The translations under genes and the position numbers were made by a program. Of a stretch of 64,000 nt of DNA, positions 26,755 through 35,555 are shown one piece after another (within the stretch, counting starts at the first letter, position 1; every line of letters begins with the position of its first letter). A model generated the notes under the pieces. The model had not been told where the DNA came from. It searched no databases and saw nothing but the letters and a program-made list of their open reading frames with translations. The stretch is from contig JAMDDV010000015.1 in NCBI GenBank assembly GCA_023488455.1, positions 74,672 to 138,671 on the forward strand. The letters run 5' to 3'. Origin of the DNA: Actinomycetota bacterium (GTDB lineage Bacteria; Actinomycetota; Humimicrobiia; Hakubellales; JAMDDV01).

Positions 26755-27852
26755 CTAACCTACCCTGACCGGCATCAAAAGGTATATGAAATCGTCATTG
26801 TCAACAGGTCGCAACAGGCCAGACTTGAGAGGTGTGTCCAGCCTCAACAATAGCCTTTCCCCTTTTATGCCAGACACGCCGTCTAACAGGTAATCCGGAT
26901 TGAAAGCGATCTCAATGTCGCTACCTTCCGTTTTTACCTTGATATCTTCAACTGCTTCGCCGACCTCTTTCGAATTTGCACTTAACACCGTGCTGTTGGA
27001 CGTGATGGTGAGCTTAATAGGCACATTGTTCACCGCCACGGTCTTAACTCTCCTTACAACTTCCTCAAATTCAGTTTTGTTTATCTCAACATTTGTAGCA
27101 AACGTAGTCGGTATCAACTGTTTGTATGGCGGATAGGAACCCGCTATAAGTCTCGATGTCAGCGTATACCCGACACACTTAAACTTAACCTGATTTTCTT
27201 CAACTACAATCTCGAGCTCCTCATCTTCACCCTTTGGCTGAGTTCTGCCAACCTCGGCGATTGCTTTTGCCGGTATGATGACATCGAATTCGCCATCGCC
27301 CATTATTCTTGTGCTGCCCCTCGCTAGCCTGTAGGAGTCAGTTGCAACCATATCAAGCACACTATCTTTTAAAGAAAAAAGAATGCCTGTAAGTATTGGT
27401 CTTGATTCATCACTTGACGCTGCCCGAACTACCTGATGTGCAGCTTCGTTAAACGCAGTCTGCTTCAACACAATTTTCTTCTCTGATTTAATCTCGGGTA
27501 TTGCCGGAAAGTCCTTGGGCGACAGCACTTTTATGTTAAACTTTGAGTTGCTGCAGGTTATTCTTGCCGATCCATTCTCCTCATCAGTCTCAAGATTTAC
27601 AGCAGCCTCTGGCAGACTTTTTAGTATATCAATGGTTAGCCTTGCTGGAAGTACAGAGCTCCCTTTTTCCATCACATTCGAGGAAATGGAAGTAATTATG
27701 CTCATCTCAAGATCTGTAGCAACGAGCTCAACAATATCATCAGCCTTTACATTCACACCGGATAATATAGGTAAGATGCTTTTGGTTGATATAGCCCGTG
27801 ATACCATACCAAAACCGTTTAATAATTCACTTCTTGAGCATTTCAACTTCAC
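26755..27852 (-). CDS. dnaN: DNA polymerase III sliding clamp (beta subunit)
   Basis: The 365-residue protein matches DnaN by length and by three repeated clamp domains. Landmarks are the start MKLKCSRSELLNGFGMVSRAIS, VRAASSDESRPILTGI in the middle, and the C-terminal DNDDFIYLLMPVRVG that forms the partner-binding pocket. It encircles DNA and tethers the replicative polymerase. It follows dnaA by about 220 bases, the classic order, but recF and gyrB, commonly next, are absent; a convergent unrelated gene lies downstream. Confidence 0.96.
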   Translation of the reverse strand: MKLKCSRSELLNGFGMVSRAISTKSILPILSGVNVKADDIVELVATDLEMSIITSISSNVMEKGSSVLPARLTIDILKSLPEAAVNLETDEENGSARITCSNSKFNIKVLSPKDFPAIPEIKSEKKIVLKQTAFNEAAHQVVRAASSDESRPILTGILFSLKDSVLDMVATDSYRLARGSTRIMGDGEFDVIIPAKAIAEVGRTQPKGEDEELEIVVEENQVKFKCVGYTLTSRLIAGSYPPYKQLIPTTFATNVEINKTEFEEVVRRVKTVAVNNVPIKLTITSNSTVLSANSKEVGEAVEDIKVKTEGSDIEIAFNPDYLLDGVSGIKGERLLLRLDTPLKSGLLRPVDNDDFIYLLMPVRVG

Positions 27853-28070
27853 TATATTCCTCCATTATTAATTGTATTGATTAATATATATATATAGTAA
27901 TAGTAATAATATATGTTAATTGTGTTAATAACTAAGAATTTTCCTTGTTACATAAAATAAATTACCTTCGAAATATAAGTTAATAAAATATAATAAAAAC
28001 CAAGTTATAAAGCTAGTTCTTACTTTCAACAAGTCACTAACGTCTATTAACCGTTTTATTAACAATGTTA
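27853..28070. other. A+T-rich dnaA-dnaN spacer with DnaA-trio-like repeats
   Basis: This 218-base spacer is very A+T rich. It holds TAGTAATAGTAATAA at 27895-27909, a run of TAG/TAA triplets resembling the DnaA-trio element of bacterial unwinding regions, and several GTTAATAA/TTATTAAC repeats on both strands. No consensus DnaA box is present here. It may be one lobe of a bipartite origin, but the trio assignment is by pattern only. Confidence 0.4.
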
Positions 28071-29432
28071 TTAACGTTTCAGTTTAATTTTTGATGTCAA
28101 TTCTTGAATATCCTTATAAACATCTTTATCTTTATTTATCAAGTCACTGACTTTCTTTATTGCGTAAATGACCGTTGTATGATCTCTTCCTCCCAGCTTC
28201 TCCCCGATCTTTGGAAGGGAAGTTTCAGTGAGCTCGTGAGCGAGAAACATCGCTATCTGCCTGGGATGTGCTATTTCATGCGCCCTTTTTGGACTGATGA
28301 GTTTATCAAGTGGGATCGAGTAAAACCTTGATACCTCCTTTAATATGCGGTCAATAGTAATAGGTCTATCTGAGTCTTCCGCGATCAGGTCTTTTAATAC
28401 CTCAGTCGTAAGTTTCATGTTTATATTTGACTCGGTTAAAGAGGCAAAAGCAGAGACCCTTATCAATGCGCCTTCTAGTTCTCTTATGTTTGTCTGCATT
28501 TTTGAAGCTATGAATTCAGCTACGTCTTCAGGGAGTGATATTTTTTCACGTTCGGCATTCGTCCTTAGTATAGCGATTCGCGTTTCGATGTCAGGTGGCT
28601 GTATGTCGGTAATCAGTCCCCATTCAAACCGGGAGCGAAGCCTCTCCTCGAGAGTGGCTATCTCTTTAGGTGGTCTGTCGCTTGTGATGACTATCTGTTT
28701 ATTGGAATTATGAAGGGAGTTGAACGTGTGAAAAAACGCTTCTTGTGTGGAATCCTTGTTTTCCAGGAACTGGATATCGTCAACGAGTAGAACGTCAGTA
28801 TTCCTATACTTATTCTGGAAGACCATGTCCGTTTTATCTTTGATTGAGTTTATGAAGTCGTTTAGAAACTCCTCAGTTGATACGTATTTAACGAAAAGGT
28901 TTTGATAATTTTTGTATATGTAGTGGCCAATTGCCTGTAATAGGTGAGTTTTTCCAAGACCCGCTCCGCCGTATATGAAGAGCGGGTTGTACGTTTTACT
29001 GGGGTTTTCGGCCACAGCCAGTGCAGCGGCATGGGCAAACCGGTTGCTGGAGCCGATGACAAATGAATCGAAGGTATATTTTGGGTTGAGCTCCGGGTTG
29101 AGCTCCCTCTTCTGTTTCGTTTTGGATTTATAGAGCGTAGATTGCATCCTTTTGTTTGCCGAGGCGCTGTCCTCTTCGATCTTAACTATGTTCACGTTTA
29201 TGGAATCACGTGAGCCAATTACGCTGAGCAGTGAATTGGTGATGAGGTTATGGAACCTCGAATTCAACCAGTCCTTTGCAAAATCAGTCTCTACTCCCAG
29301 TGTAAACGTGTTCTCCTCGAAGGAAATTGGCTTTGTTTTCTCAAACCATGTCTTGTAAGCCTGAGTGTTAATCTCCCCCTTTATTATCTGAAGGGCACCA
29401 GCCCATACTGAGTCTATCTCCTTACTTAGCAA
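28071..29432 (-). CDS. dnaA: Chromosomal replication initiator DnaA
   Basis: The 453-residue protein has N-terminal domain I, a short linker, and the AAA+ domain with Walker A (GGAGLGKTHLLQAIG), Walker B (VLLVDDIQFLENK) and the arginine-finger region. The C-terminal DNA-binding signature includes GGRDHTTVIYAIKKV. It binds DnaA boxes and melts the origin. The start is TTG 29432 with GGGAGGT upstream. The gene is 14 bases after an upstream GHKL-HTH gene, so the two are probably one operon. Confidence 0.97.
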   Translation of the reverse strand: MLSKEIDSVWAGALQIIKGEINTQAYKTWFEKTKPISFEENTFTLGVETDFAKDWLNSRFHNLITNSLLSVIGSRDSINVNIVKIEEDSASANKRMQSTLYKSKTKQKRELNPELNPKYTFDSFVIGSSNRFAHAAALAVAENPSKTYNPLFIYGGAGLGKTHLLQAIGHYIYKNYQNLFVKYVSTEEFLNDFINSIKDKTDMVFQNKYRNTDVLLVDDIQFLENKDSTQEAFFHTFNSLHNSNKQIVITSDRPPKEIATLEERLRSRFEWGLITDIQPPDIETRIAILRTNAEREKISLPEDVAEFIASKMQTNIRELEGALIRVSAFASLTESNINMKLTTEVLKDLIAEDSDRPITIDRILKEVSRFYSIPLDKLISPKRAHEIAHPRQIAMFLAHELTETSLPKIGEKLGGRDHTTVIYAIKKVSDLINKDKDVYKDIQELTSKIKLKR

Positions 29433-29446
29433 AAGACCTCCCTATC

Positions 29447-30220
29447 TTAAACCTTTTTATTATAAGTCCTGTCGATGAAAGATAAACCAATATCGGTCAC
29501 AAAACGTTTTCCTTGTTCATCGGGTTTGATAAACCCGACATTTTCGAGGGCCTGTAGATCTCTATATGCAGTAGCAAGGCTAATATCCAGCTCCTCAGAA
29601 ATTTTTGAGGGACCTGCCTTTTCAAGTTCAATAATTAACGAGAGAACCCTTAGCTGTCTTGCAGAGATTTTAACAGCGGGCAGAGGCTCGTCGGCGGGTT
29701 GCTGTTTCACGGTCACTGTTTCCTCTATGCTCTTATCTTTGATGGGAATCTTTAGGGTGATTACAGTCCCGTGATTCAGGTTATCATCGACCTTGACTTC
29801 TCCACCTGAGAATACCATTGTCTCTTTTACTATTGGCAGGCCAGAGCCAACACCCCTAATGTACTTTTTCATCGATTTTGTAGCCGTTGTGTAACCAGGC
29901 ATGAACACCTTTTCCTTGTCTGATATCCCTGGCCCCTGATCTGAGATCGTTATTACATTGCCATTTCCATATATATTAATGGTTACCTCATCAAAGTTTG
30001 CGTGAATAAGGTTTTCGATTACCTCCCTTATGGTTGTGTAGGGGATCTTTCCTCCCTTCTGCTGTGAGAAGTTGTACGTCTTCTCGCTTAACATATCCAT
30101 CAGGTCTCTAATATTGTCTGAATATAGATCTATTATGCGAGGTGCTGATGTCATAGAATCGTAGATAGCGACTCTGACCTGAAGGTTTCTTTGCTCTATA
30201 TCGGGAGTAGAATCTTCCAA
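29447..30220 (-). CDS. GHKL ATPase fused to a winged-helix domain, next to dnaA
   Basis: The 257-residue protein has a histidine-kinase-type ATPase domain at about residues 40-160: N box EVIENLIHANFDEV, G1 box DQGPGI, G2 box GVGSGLPIVKE. It has no phospho-acceptor histidine region and no sensor. A C-terminal winged helix (about residues 185-250, SKISEELDISLATAYRDLQALE) follows. It could be an anti-sigma-like kinase or an ATP-dependent transcription regulator. It lies between oriC and dnaA in the same direction as dnaA, which suggests a link to initiation control; that is inference. Confidence 0.75.
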   Translation of the reverse strand: MEDSTPDIEQRNLQVRVAIYDSMTSAPRIIDLYSDNIRDLMDMLSEKTYNFSQQKGGKIPYTTIREVIENLIHANFDEVTINIYGNGNVITISDQGPGISDKEKVFMPGYTTATKSMKKYIRGVGSGLPIVKETMVFSGGEVKVDDNLNHGTVITLKIPIKDKSIEETVTVKQQPADEPLPAVKISARQLRVLSLIIELEKAGPSKISEELDISLATAYRDLQALENVGFIKPDEQGKRFVTDIGLSFIDRTYNKKV

Positions 30221-30521
30221 AAATTACCTTTCCAGCTTTTCAGAAAAGCACTATTATCAAGCGATTTTTAAACAAACATAATAATGATAATTTCCTATTA
30301 AATTTGGTGGTTATGTTAATTATTGAAAATGTGTGAATGCCATTTACCAGGTATTTTTCAGAGTTATCCACAACAATCTCCACAGATGTTAGTAACTATA
30401 AAACTTAGTGAAAAGATAAAATATAAGGACATTTTATTATCTACATTTATCATAAAAAAGTTCTATAAATCAAGTTTGTGAGGCTGGTAAATTATATCAC
30501 AAAACTCAGTATTTAGTTGCC
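30221..30521. other. Candidate oriC region with DnaA boxes
   Basis: This non-coding stretch lies between the dnaA operon and rpmH. It carries a perfect DnaA box TTATCCACA at 30364-30372 and a one-mismatch box TTATCTACA at 30437-30445, within A+T-rich DNA. Genes to the left run mainly on the minus strand and genes to the right on the plus strand, as expected for replication diverging from here. Box number is low for a complete origin, so the dnaA-dnaN spacer may contribute. Confidence 0.65.
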
Positions 30522-30551
30522 TTGACATTAAAAATAAAGTGAAGTTATAAT
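30522..30551 (+). promoter_or_regulatory. Promoter of the rpmH operon
   Basis: TTGACA (30522-30527) and TATAAT (30546-30551) are both perfect consensus hexamers with 18 bp between them, about 25 bases before the rpmH start codon. This drives rpmH-rnpA-yidD-yidC-jag. Confidence 0.75.
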
Positions 30552-30575
30552 ACACCGATTTTTCTGGAGTAAAAA

Positions 30576-30710
30576 ATGAAGAGAACATATCAACCTAAAA
30601 ATAGAAAGAGAAGTAAAACCCACGGGTTTAGGGCGAGGATGGCCACTGCTGACGGAAGGGACATACTGAGCAGAAGAAGGCAGAAGGGCAGAAAGCGCCT
30701 TACAGTTTGA
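30576..30710 (+). CDS. rpmH: 50S ribosomal protein L34
   Basis: The 44-residue, very basic protein reads [17 protein letters not shown] at the start and ends GRKRLTV, a textbook L34. TGGAG precedes the ATG. Its stop overlaps the TTG start of rnpA by four bases, the conserved coupling of these genes next to the origin. Confidence 0.97.
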   Translation: MKRTYQPKNRKRSKTHGFRARMATADGRDILSRRRQKGRKRLTV

Positions 30711-31066
30711 CTCAGGAAAAAAACTTCAAGATTTTAAAATCCAGCAAAGAATATAAAGAAATCTACAAGCACGGGAAATCAGCATATTTTGGTGGAATTG
30801 TGATATATTATAGCTTTGTTGACAGAGATAGCGCTGCTGGGTTCGGCTTTGCCATCAGCAAGAAGATGGTAAACGCTGTAAAAAGGAATAGAATAAAACG
30901 ACTTATTAAAGAGAGCCTTAGGACCACTGATCTCAATACTCTAATAAGAATGCACGCGATAATCGCTGTCAGAAAAGATTTGAGCACAAGTACATTTGCA
31001 GATATATGTAACAGTATAAATATGTTAATTGACAAGGTGAAGAAAGATATTGAAGAAAATCTCTGA
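30707..31066 (+). CDS. rnpA: Ribonuclease P protein component
   Basis: The 119-residue basic protein carries the RnpA signature [17 protein letters not shown] and the FGFAISKKM strand. It binds the RNase P RNA and helps process the 5' ends of tRNA precursors. It starts at TTG inside the rpmH stop region. It overlaps yidD by 17 bases. Confidence 0.94.
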   Translation: MTQEKNFKILKSSKEYKEIYKHGKSAYFGGIVIYYSFVDRDSAAGFGFAISKKMVNAVKRNRIKRLIKESLRTTDLNTLIRMHAIIAVRKDLSTSTFADICNSINMLIDKVKKDIEENL

Positions 31067-31280
31067 ATTTATTAGCGAAATGTTAATTTTTTTGCTTAAT
31101 ATCTACAAGAGGTATATCTCGCCTATGCTGCCAGCCTCATGCAGGTTCGAGCCTACTTGCTCTGTTTATTCCATGCAGGCGATAAAGAAGTACGGATTTC
31201 TAAAAGGAACTTATCTATCAATATGGCGTATTATGAGATGCAATCCATTTTCTAAAGGCGGGTTTGACCCCGTTAAATGA
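31050..31280 (+). CDS. yidD: Membrane protein insertion efficiency factor YidD
   Basis: The 76-residue protein has the invariant YidD features [21 protein letters not shown], with its two conserved cysteines, and [13 protein letters not shown]. It is a peripheral membrane protein that aids YidC insertion. It lies between rnpA and yidC, the standard order. Confidence 0.95.
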   Translation: MKKISEFISEMLIFLLNIYKRYISPMLPASCRFEPTCSVYSMQAIKKYGFLKGTYLSIWRIMRCNPFSKGGFDPVK

Positions 31281-31291
31281 TGGAGGAATAG

Positions 31292-32047
31292 ATGAACGCG
31301 ATACTAGCACCGTTCATAAACTTATTTTATATAGTACTTGAATTTTTTTATAAATATGTGAATAACTATGGGGTTGCCATAATCCTCTTGACTCTTTCTG
31401 TAAGGGTTATCCTGCTTCCACTGACTATTTCTCAGACGAGAAACATGATTCAGATGCAAAGGATCCAACCAAAGTTGAAGGAGTTACAGCAGAAGTATAA
31501 GGACGATAAGGAGAAACTCCAGAAGGAGTTAATGTCATTTTACAAAGAACACAACGTCAATCCATTAGCGGGCTGCTTTCCCCTACTCCTTCAAATGCCG
31601 ATATTTTTTGCTCTTTACAGGGTTTTGATCGATTATGAAAAATTGAAGGAAGCATCGTTTCTGTGGATTGGGGATCTATCCAAACCAGATATACTTTTTG
31701 GCTGGCTTCCAATTACGCTTATTTTGATGGTGGTCACGACCCTGGTAACATCATTACAGACGATGACGGACCCCAAACAAAGGGTACTGACCTTTGCAAT
31801 GCCGTTAATTTTTGGATTTATCGGTTACAGATTACCTGCCGGTGTTCTGCTATATTGGACTGTCACAAATATATGGTCAATGCTGCAGCAATATGTCATG
31901 ACTAAGTTTGGATTAAAGCTACCTAAAGCCGAGAAGACTTCACAGATGGAGATCGAATCAAAAGCGGAGCCAGCAAAGGAGACCGGAGGAACCGACAAAG
32001 TTACGACTACACGTAAACCCAGGAAAAGAGGTAAGAGGCGAGGGTAA
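31292..32047 (+). CDS. yidC: Membrane protein insertase YidC
   Basis: The 251-residue protein is the short Gram-positive form without the large extracytoplasmic P1 domain. It shows the conserved hydrophilic-groove region VRVILLPLTISQTRNM, the cytoplasmic coiled hairpin (RIQPKLKELQQKYKDDKEKL), GCFPLLLQMPIFFALYRVL, and a basic C-terminal tail (RKPRKRGKRRG) that contacts ribosomes. No lipobox is seen. GGAGG precedes the ATG. It ends two bases before jag. Confidence 0.95.
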   Translation: MNAILAPFINLFYIVLEFFYKYVNNYGVAIILLTLSVRVILLPLTISQTRNMIQMQRIQPKLKELQQKYKDDKEKLQKELMSFYKEHNVNPLAGCFPLLLQMPIFFALYRVLIDYEKLKEASFLWIGDLSKPDILFGWLPITLILMVVTTLVTSLQTMTDPKQRVLTFAMPLIFGFIGYRLPAGVLLYWTVTNIWSMLQQYVMTKFGLKLPKAEKTSQMEIESKAEPAKETGGTDKVTTTRKPRKRGKRRG

Positions 32048-32048
32048 G

Positions 32049-32699
32049 ATGACGGGATTAGAAGGGGATATAATAGTAAATGGCAATAGCGTGGACGAGG
32101 CTGTCGCTAAAGGAGCGGAAAAATTAGGCCTTGAGTTTGATGAGGTTGATTACGAGGTTATTGGTGAAAAAGGGAGAAAAATACTAGGATTTGGAAATCA
32201 GAAGGTTGAAGTAAGAGTCTTTAAAAAGAAAAACATAAATGAGATGGTAAAGGATTTTGTCATCAATGTTGTTAAAGTATTTGACAGCAGTGCAGTTGTT
32301 GAATGCAAAAGAGATAATAACGTGATTACTATAGATATTAGCGGGGATGACTCTGCGATAATAATTGGCAGACATGGCACCACGCTAAATGCTCTGCAAT
32401 TCATCACTGAAATAGTAGCTAATAGAACTTCCGATGTGAAAGTTAGGGTATTTATGGATGTAGATGGCTACAAGAGACGACAGGATAAGAAGCTTGAGGA
32501 TTTTGCAAGATCAATGGCACAGAAAGCAATAAGGGAGAGAAGGGATATTGCATTGAGACCTATGACCGCTCGGGAGCGCAAAATAGTTCACAACATGTTG
32601 GCTGCGGATACTCAGGTTAGAACTGAGAGTTTGGGGGAAGAGCCAGATCGCAGGGTAATAATAAGGGTTGCAGAAAAATTCAATCAAAAAAGAAGATAA
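32049..32699 (+). CDS. jag: RNA-binding protein Jag/KhpB (SpoIIIJ-associated)
   Basis: The 216-residue protein has an N-terminal Jag domain (about residues 8-57, ending KILGFGNQKVEVRVF), a KH domain with the GRHGTTLNALQFI loop, and a C-terminal R3H domain (LRPMTARERKIVHNML). It binds RNA and is linked to cell division and elongation in Gram-positives. It is the last gene of the rpmH operon. Confidence 0.94.
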   Translation: MTGLEGDIIVNGNSVDEAVAKGAEKLGLEFDEVDYEVIGEKGRKILGFGNQKVEVRVFKKKNINEMVKDFVINVVKVFDSSAVVECKRDNNVITIDISGDDSAIIIGRHGTTLNALQFITEIVANRTSDVKVRVFMDVDGYKRRQDKKLEDFARSMAQKAIRERRDIALRPMTARERKIVHNMLAADTQVRTESLGEEPDRRVIIRVAEKFNQKRR

Positions 32700-32706
32700 T
32701 GCTAAT

Positions 32707-32727
32707 ACCTGGGTCAAGCCAGGTTTT
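32707..32727 (+). terminator. Intrinsic terminator after jag
   Basis: ACCTGG (32707-32712) pairs with CCAGGT (32719-32724) around a six-base loop, followed by TTT. It ends the rpmH-jag transcript and overlaps the last codons of the convergent small gene. The stem is short, so strength is uncertain. Confidence 0.5.
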
Positions 32728-32980
32728 CCTCAACAATTTCAACAAATTCTATCATGTTAGTCCTAAGCAGTAACAGTGGTCGTTGTACTTCATTTGCGAA
32801 ATTGCTGCTATCATCGGGGAAGCGCGATCTAATCTTCACATCAGTAATTGGGATGAAGCGGTTAACATTTACATTGAGATAGTCGGATGTCCTGCCCGTT
32901 GGTATTTTATGAATGATTCCTTCGATAATTAGAGTAGCGGTATAAATAGTGACCTTAATCTTGTCCTTCGCAACCTTCAT
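32714..32980 (-). CDS. Conserved small protein of unknown function (possibly DUF6812)
   Basis: The 88-residue product starts at ATG 32980 after a GGGGGG-rich ribosome site. It has alternating strands: KVTIYTATLIIEGIIHKIP, then RTSDYLN and FIPITDVKI, and ends NMIEFVEIVEEN. The pattern of a small beta barrel with SDYLN resembles a family found near metabolic and origin genes in actinobacteria (I think DUF6812), but I cannot confirm it. A longer frame upstream to 33049 lacks a ribosome site. Confidence 0.6.
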   Translation of the reverse strand: MKVAKDKIKVTIYTATLIIEGIIHKIPTGRTSDYLNVNVNRFIPITDVKIRSRFPDDSSNFANEVQRPLLLLRTNMIEFVEIVEENLA

Positions 32981-33088
32981 TACTGCCCCCCTATTTAATT
33001 GTATGACAAATGGTAATGGTAACGAAACAAAACTATAATTAGAATACAACTTTTTTGCATTAAGGTAAACAACAGAGATGCGTGAAAA

Positions 33089-34474
33089 ATGACTTATATA
33101 AGGGATACAATAGCAGCATTGTCAACTCCGATAGGAGACTCCGCTATATCCATTGTCAGGTTGAGTGGAGATGGGTCGTTTGCGATAGCGAGCAAGGTAT
33201 TCAAACCGAAAAACGAATTTGGTTGGGCAAGCATATCGCGTTACGAGTTGCGATATGGTTGGGTGATAGATCCAACGAGCGAGGAGATTGTGGATGAAGC
33301 GCTGGTGATGATCATGCCTGCACCGCGCTCTTATACGCGTGAGGACATTGTTGAGATCAGCTGTCATGGAGGTTATATGGCAGCAAGAAGGGTACTGGAA
33401 ATAATAACAGAAAATGGGGCGAGGATTGCTGAGCCGGGCGAATTTACGAAGAGAGCTTTTCTTAATGGCAGGATAGATATAATGGAGGCTGAAGCTGTAG
33501 CGGAAGTCATAAGGGCAAAGACGGAAAAGGCATTTAGTTTTGCATCGAGGAATTTGATGGGTGCTCTGAAAGGTGAGCTCGACGAAGTTGAGCAAAAGCT
33601 GCTTGATTTATATGCAGAAGAAGAAGCAGCAGTTAATTTTTCGGATGAGGATATTGAGATAATATCCGGTGAAGAGGTGCTTAAGAAACTTAATGAAATT
33701 GGGGATAGAATAAGAAAGATTATATATGACTCTGAGGATGGGAAGGTGTTTGTTGAGGGGATAAACACTGTAATAGCAGGGAAGCCAAATGTTGGAAAGT
33801 CAAGTCTTTTGAACCTGCTTGTGAGAGAAGAGAAGGCAATAGTGACCTCTATACCAGGCACCACCCGGGATTTAATAGAGGAGACGATTAACGTAAAAGG
33901 TATTCCGTTAAAAATTATGGATACTGCGGGCATAAGAAAATCGAGGCATCTGGTTGAAAAAATTGGTGTTGAAAGGAGCATGAAAGCCCTAAGTGAAGCA
34001 GATATTGTTTTGTTTGTAATAGATGCGAGCGAACGGATTGACGAAAGAGATGTTGAAATAGCACGGATGATAAGAGATAAAAACTATATACTTGTAGCAA
34101 ACAAAGTTGACTTGGCTATTGGGTTTGAAGATAAGGAAATAAAGGAAATTATGGGAACTGAAACATGCATTAGAATTTCAGCAAAAACGGACTATAACAT
34201 CGGATTACTGGAAGAGGAGATCGTTAGAAGAGCGACTGGAGGCAAGCTTCCAGACTCGATAAGATTCTATGCAAATAGGAGACAGAGAGAGCTTTTAAAA
34301 AAGGCAATGCGGTATATAGAGGGCTTTCATGCTCCTTTCAACACCGGACTGTCAGAAGAGTTTATATCTATGGATGTGAAGGGCGCATACAATGCAGTTC
34401 TTGAGATAAGAGGTAAGAGTGAAGATAAAGAGCTTTATGATGAGATATTTATGAAGTTCTGTATAGGAAAATAA
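33089..34474 (+). CDS. mnmE: tRNA modification GTPase MnmE (TrmE)
   Basis: The 461-residue protein has the N-terminal THF-binding domain (IRDTIAALSTPIGDSAISIVR), helical domain, inserted G domain with GKPNVGKSSLLN, DTAGIR and NKVD, and the C-terminal FCIGK whose cysteine is required. With MnmG it makes cmnm5/nm5 uridine-34 in tRNA. It precedes two MnmG-like genes and a parS site. Confidence 0.96.
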   Translation: MTYIRDTIAALSTPIGDSAISIVRLSGDGSFAIASKVFKPKNEFGWASISRYELRYGWVIDPTSEEIVDEALVMIMPAPRSYTREDIVEISCHGGYMAARRVLEIITENGARIAEPGEFTKRAFLNGRIDIMEAEAVAEVIRAKTEKAFSFASRNLMGALKGELDEVEQKLLDLYAEEEAAVNFSDEDIEIISGEEVLKKLNEIGDRIRKIIYDSEDGKVFVEGINTVIAGKPNVGKSSLLNLLVREEKAIVTSIPGTTRDLIEETINVKGIPLKIMDTAGIRKSRHLVEKIGVERSMKALSEADIVLFVIDASERIDERDVEIARMIRDKNYILVANKVDLAIGFEDKEIKEIMGTETCIRISAKTDYNIGLLEEEIVRRATGGKLPDSIRFYANRRQRELLKKAMRYIEGFHAPFNTGLSEEFISMDVKGAYNAVLEIRGKSEDKELYDEIFMKFCIGK

Positions 34475-34477
34475 AAA

Positions 34478-34493
34478 TGTTTCACGTGAAACA
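34478..34493. promoter_or_regulatory. parS centromere site 1
   Basis: TGTTTCACGTGAAACA is a perfect 16-bp palindrome identical to the canonical ParB-binding parS site. It lies in the short gap between mnmE and the MnmG paralogue. ParB encoded at 39 kb should load here to organise the origin region. Confidence 0.95.
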
Positions 34494-34511
34494 TTTCTGG
34501 TATGAGTTTAA

Positions 34512-35555
34512 ATGGCTGAGTTAAATAGAATAGATGCAGTAGTAATAGGAGCAGGGCATAGCGGTTGTGAAACCGCTAAGACAATTGCCAGTGAAGGTTT
34601 CAGAACCTTGCTTATTACTATAAACCTTGACGCAATTGCTATAGTCTCAGGCAGTCCTTTGATGAACATCTCGCGAACTGATGTCATGCTCATTGATAAG
34701 ATAGGCCTTCTGGAGAGACCGGTTGGAATGATCGATGAGAACCTGTTTGTAATCGATAATAGGGAATATTTCATATACATGAAGGAGTGCGTGGAAAATA
34801 TTGAACATCTTCAAGTCAGGCAGGCTGAAGTAACTGGTATTATTAAAAAGAATGAGGAATTTGTAATAAGGACAAGGCTTGGAGATGAGTATAGAGCAAA
34901 AGCGGTTGTTATCTGTGTCGGGACTTTTCTGAAAGCAACCTGTGTTTTTGATGGATATAAAACATCTGGCGGAAGGCACGGTGAAATTGCCTCAGATGAT
35001 CTATGCAGGAGCCTGGAGGAGATAGGGTACGAATTTAAAGACAGCGCCATGTTATCTTCACCTGTTGTAAGAATTGCCAGGGAGCTGGAGGAGAAGTGTA
35101 AATGGATGGAGGTAAAATATCATTGTAACAAAACTAATTCAAAAACCACTCCTAAATACTGCTATCTGTACAAAATCGATAATGACCGTTCGGTACTGTT
35201 TGTCCCACTTGGAGTTAATACTTTCGAGTATTGTGTGAGTGACTATTATTTTGAAAAAGTCTCGATGGACTTTTTCAACAGCTTCATTAAAAAGCTGGAG
35301 GATAAATCGCTTGTTACGCAGACGAGAGCTCCTTATAGGGTTAACCATAGAGCTCTAAAAAGGGAGTATTTGAACGAAAACGGCAGCGAGTCGTCAGTAC
35401 ACGGTGGCATGTTTTTTGCCGGTTCAGTGTGTGGAACGACTGGTGTTTTTGGGTCAATTATGGATGGGCTTGCTGCCGGTAGAGATGCGGTCAGTTATCT
35501 GAGGGGCAAGAAAAATGATTTTGGGATGAGTAGTGGTGATGGGAAAAAGAGATAA
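34512..35555 (+). CDS. Short MnmG (GidA)-like FAD protein
   Basis: The 347-residue protein is a paralogue of the N-terminal FAD/NAD domain of MnmG: VVIGAGHSGCETAKTIASEG matches VVVGGGHAGCEAALASSRMG of mnmG next door, and KTSGGRHGEIASDDLCRSL matches KAGRVGEMPSEDLPRSL. It lacks the C-terminal helical tRNA/MnmE-binding domain. The MPCNPAVGG segment, with a conserved cysteine, is replaced by VSGSPLMNI. It overlaps mnmG by 17 bases. A redox or tRNA-related role is possible; function is unknown. Confidence 0.75.
   Translation: MAELNRIDAVVIGAGHSGCETAKTIASEGFRTLLITINLDAIAIVSGSPLMNISRTDVMLIDKIGLLERPVGMIDENLFVIDNREYFIYMKECVENIEHLQVRQAEVTGIIKKNEEFVIRTRLGDEYRAKAVVICVGTFLKATCVFDGYKTSGGRHGEIASDDLCRSLEEIGYEFKDSAMLSSPVVRIARELEEKCKWMEVKYHCNKTNSKTTPKYCYLYKIDNDRSVLFVPLGVNTFEYCVSDYYFEKVSMDFFNSFIKKLEDKSLVTQTRAPYRVNHRALKREYLNENGSESSVHGGMFFAGSVCGTTGVFGSIMDGLAAGRDAVSYLRGKKNDFGMSSGDGKKR

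Noticed and set aside
33122..33981. Long minus-strand frames opposite mnmE
   Set aside because: They lie entirely inside a well-supported gene and encode no recognisable protein.
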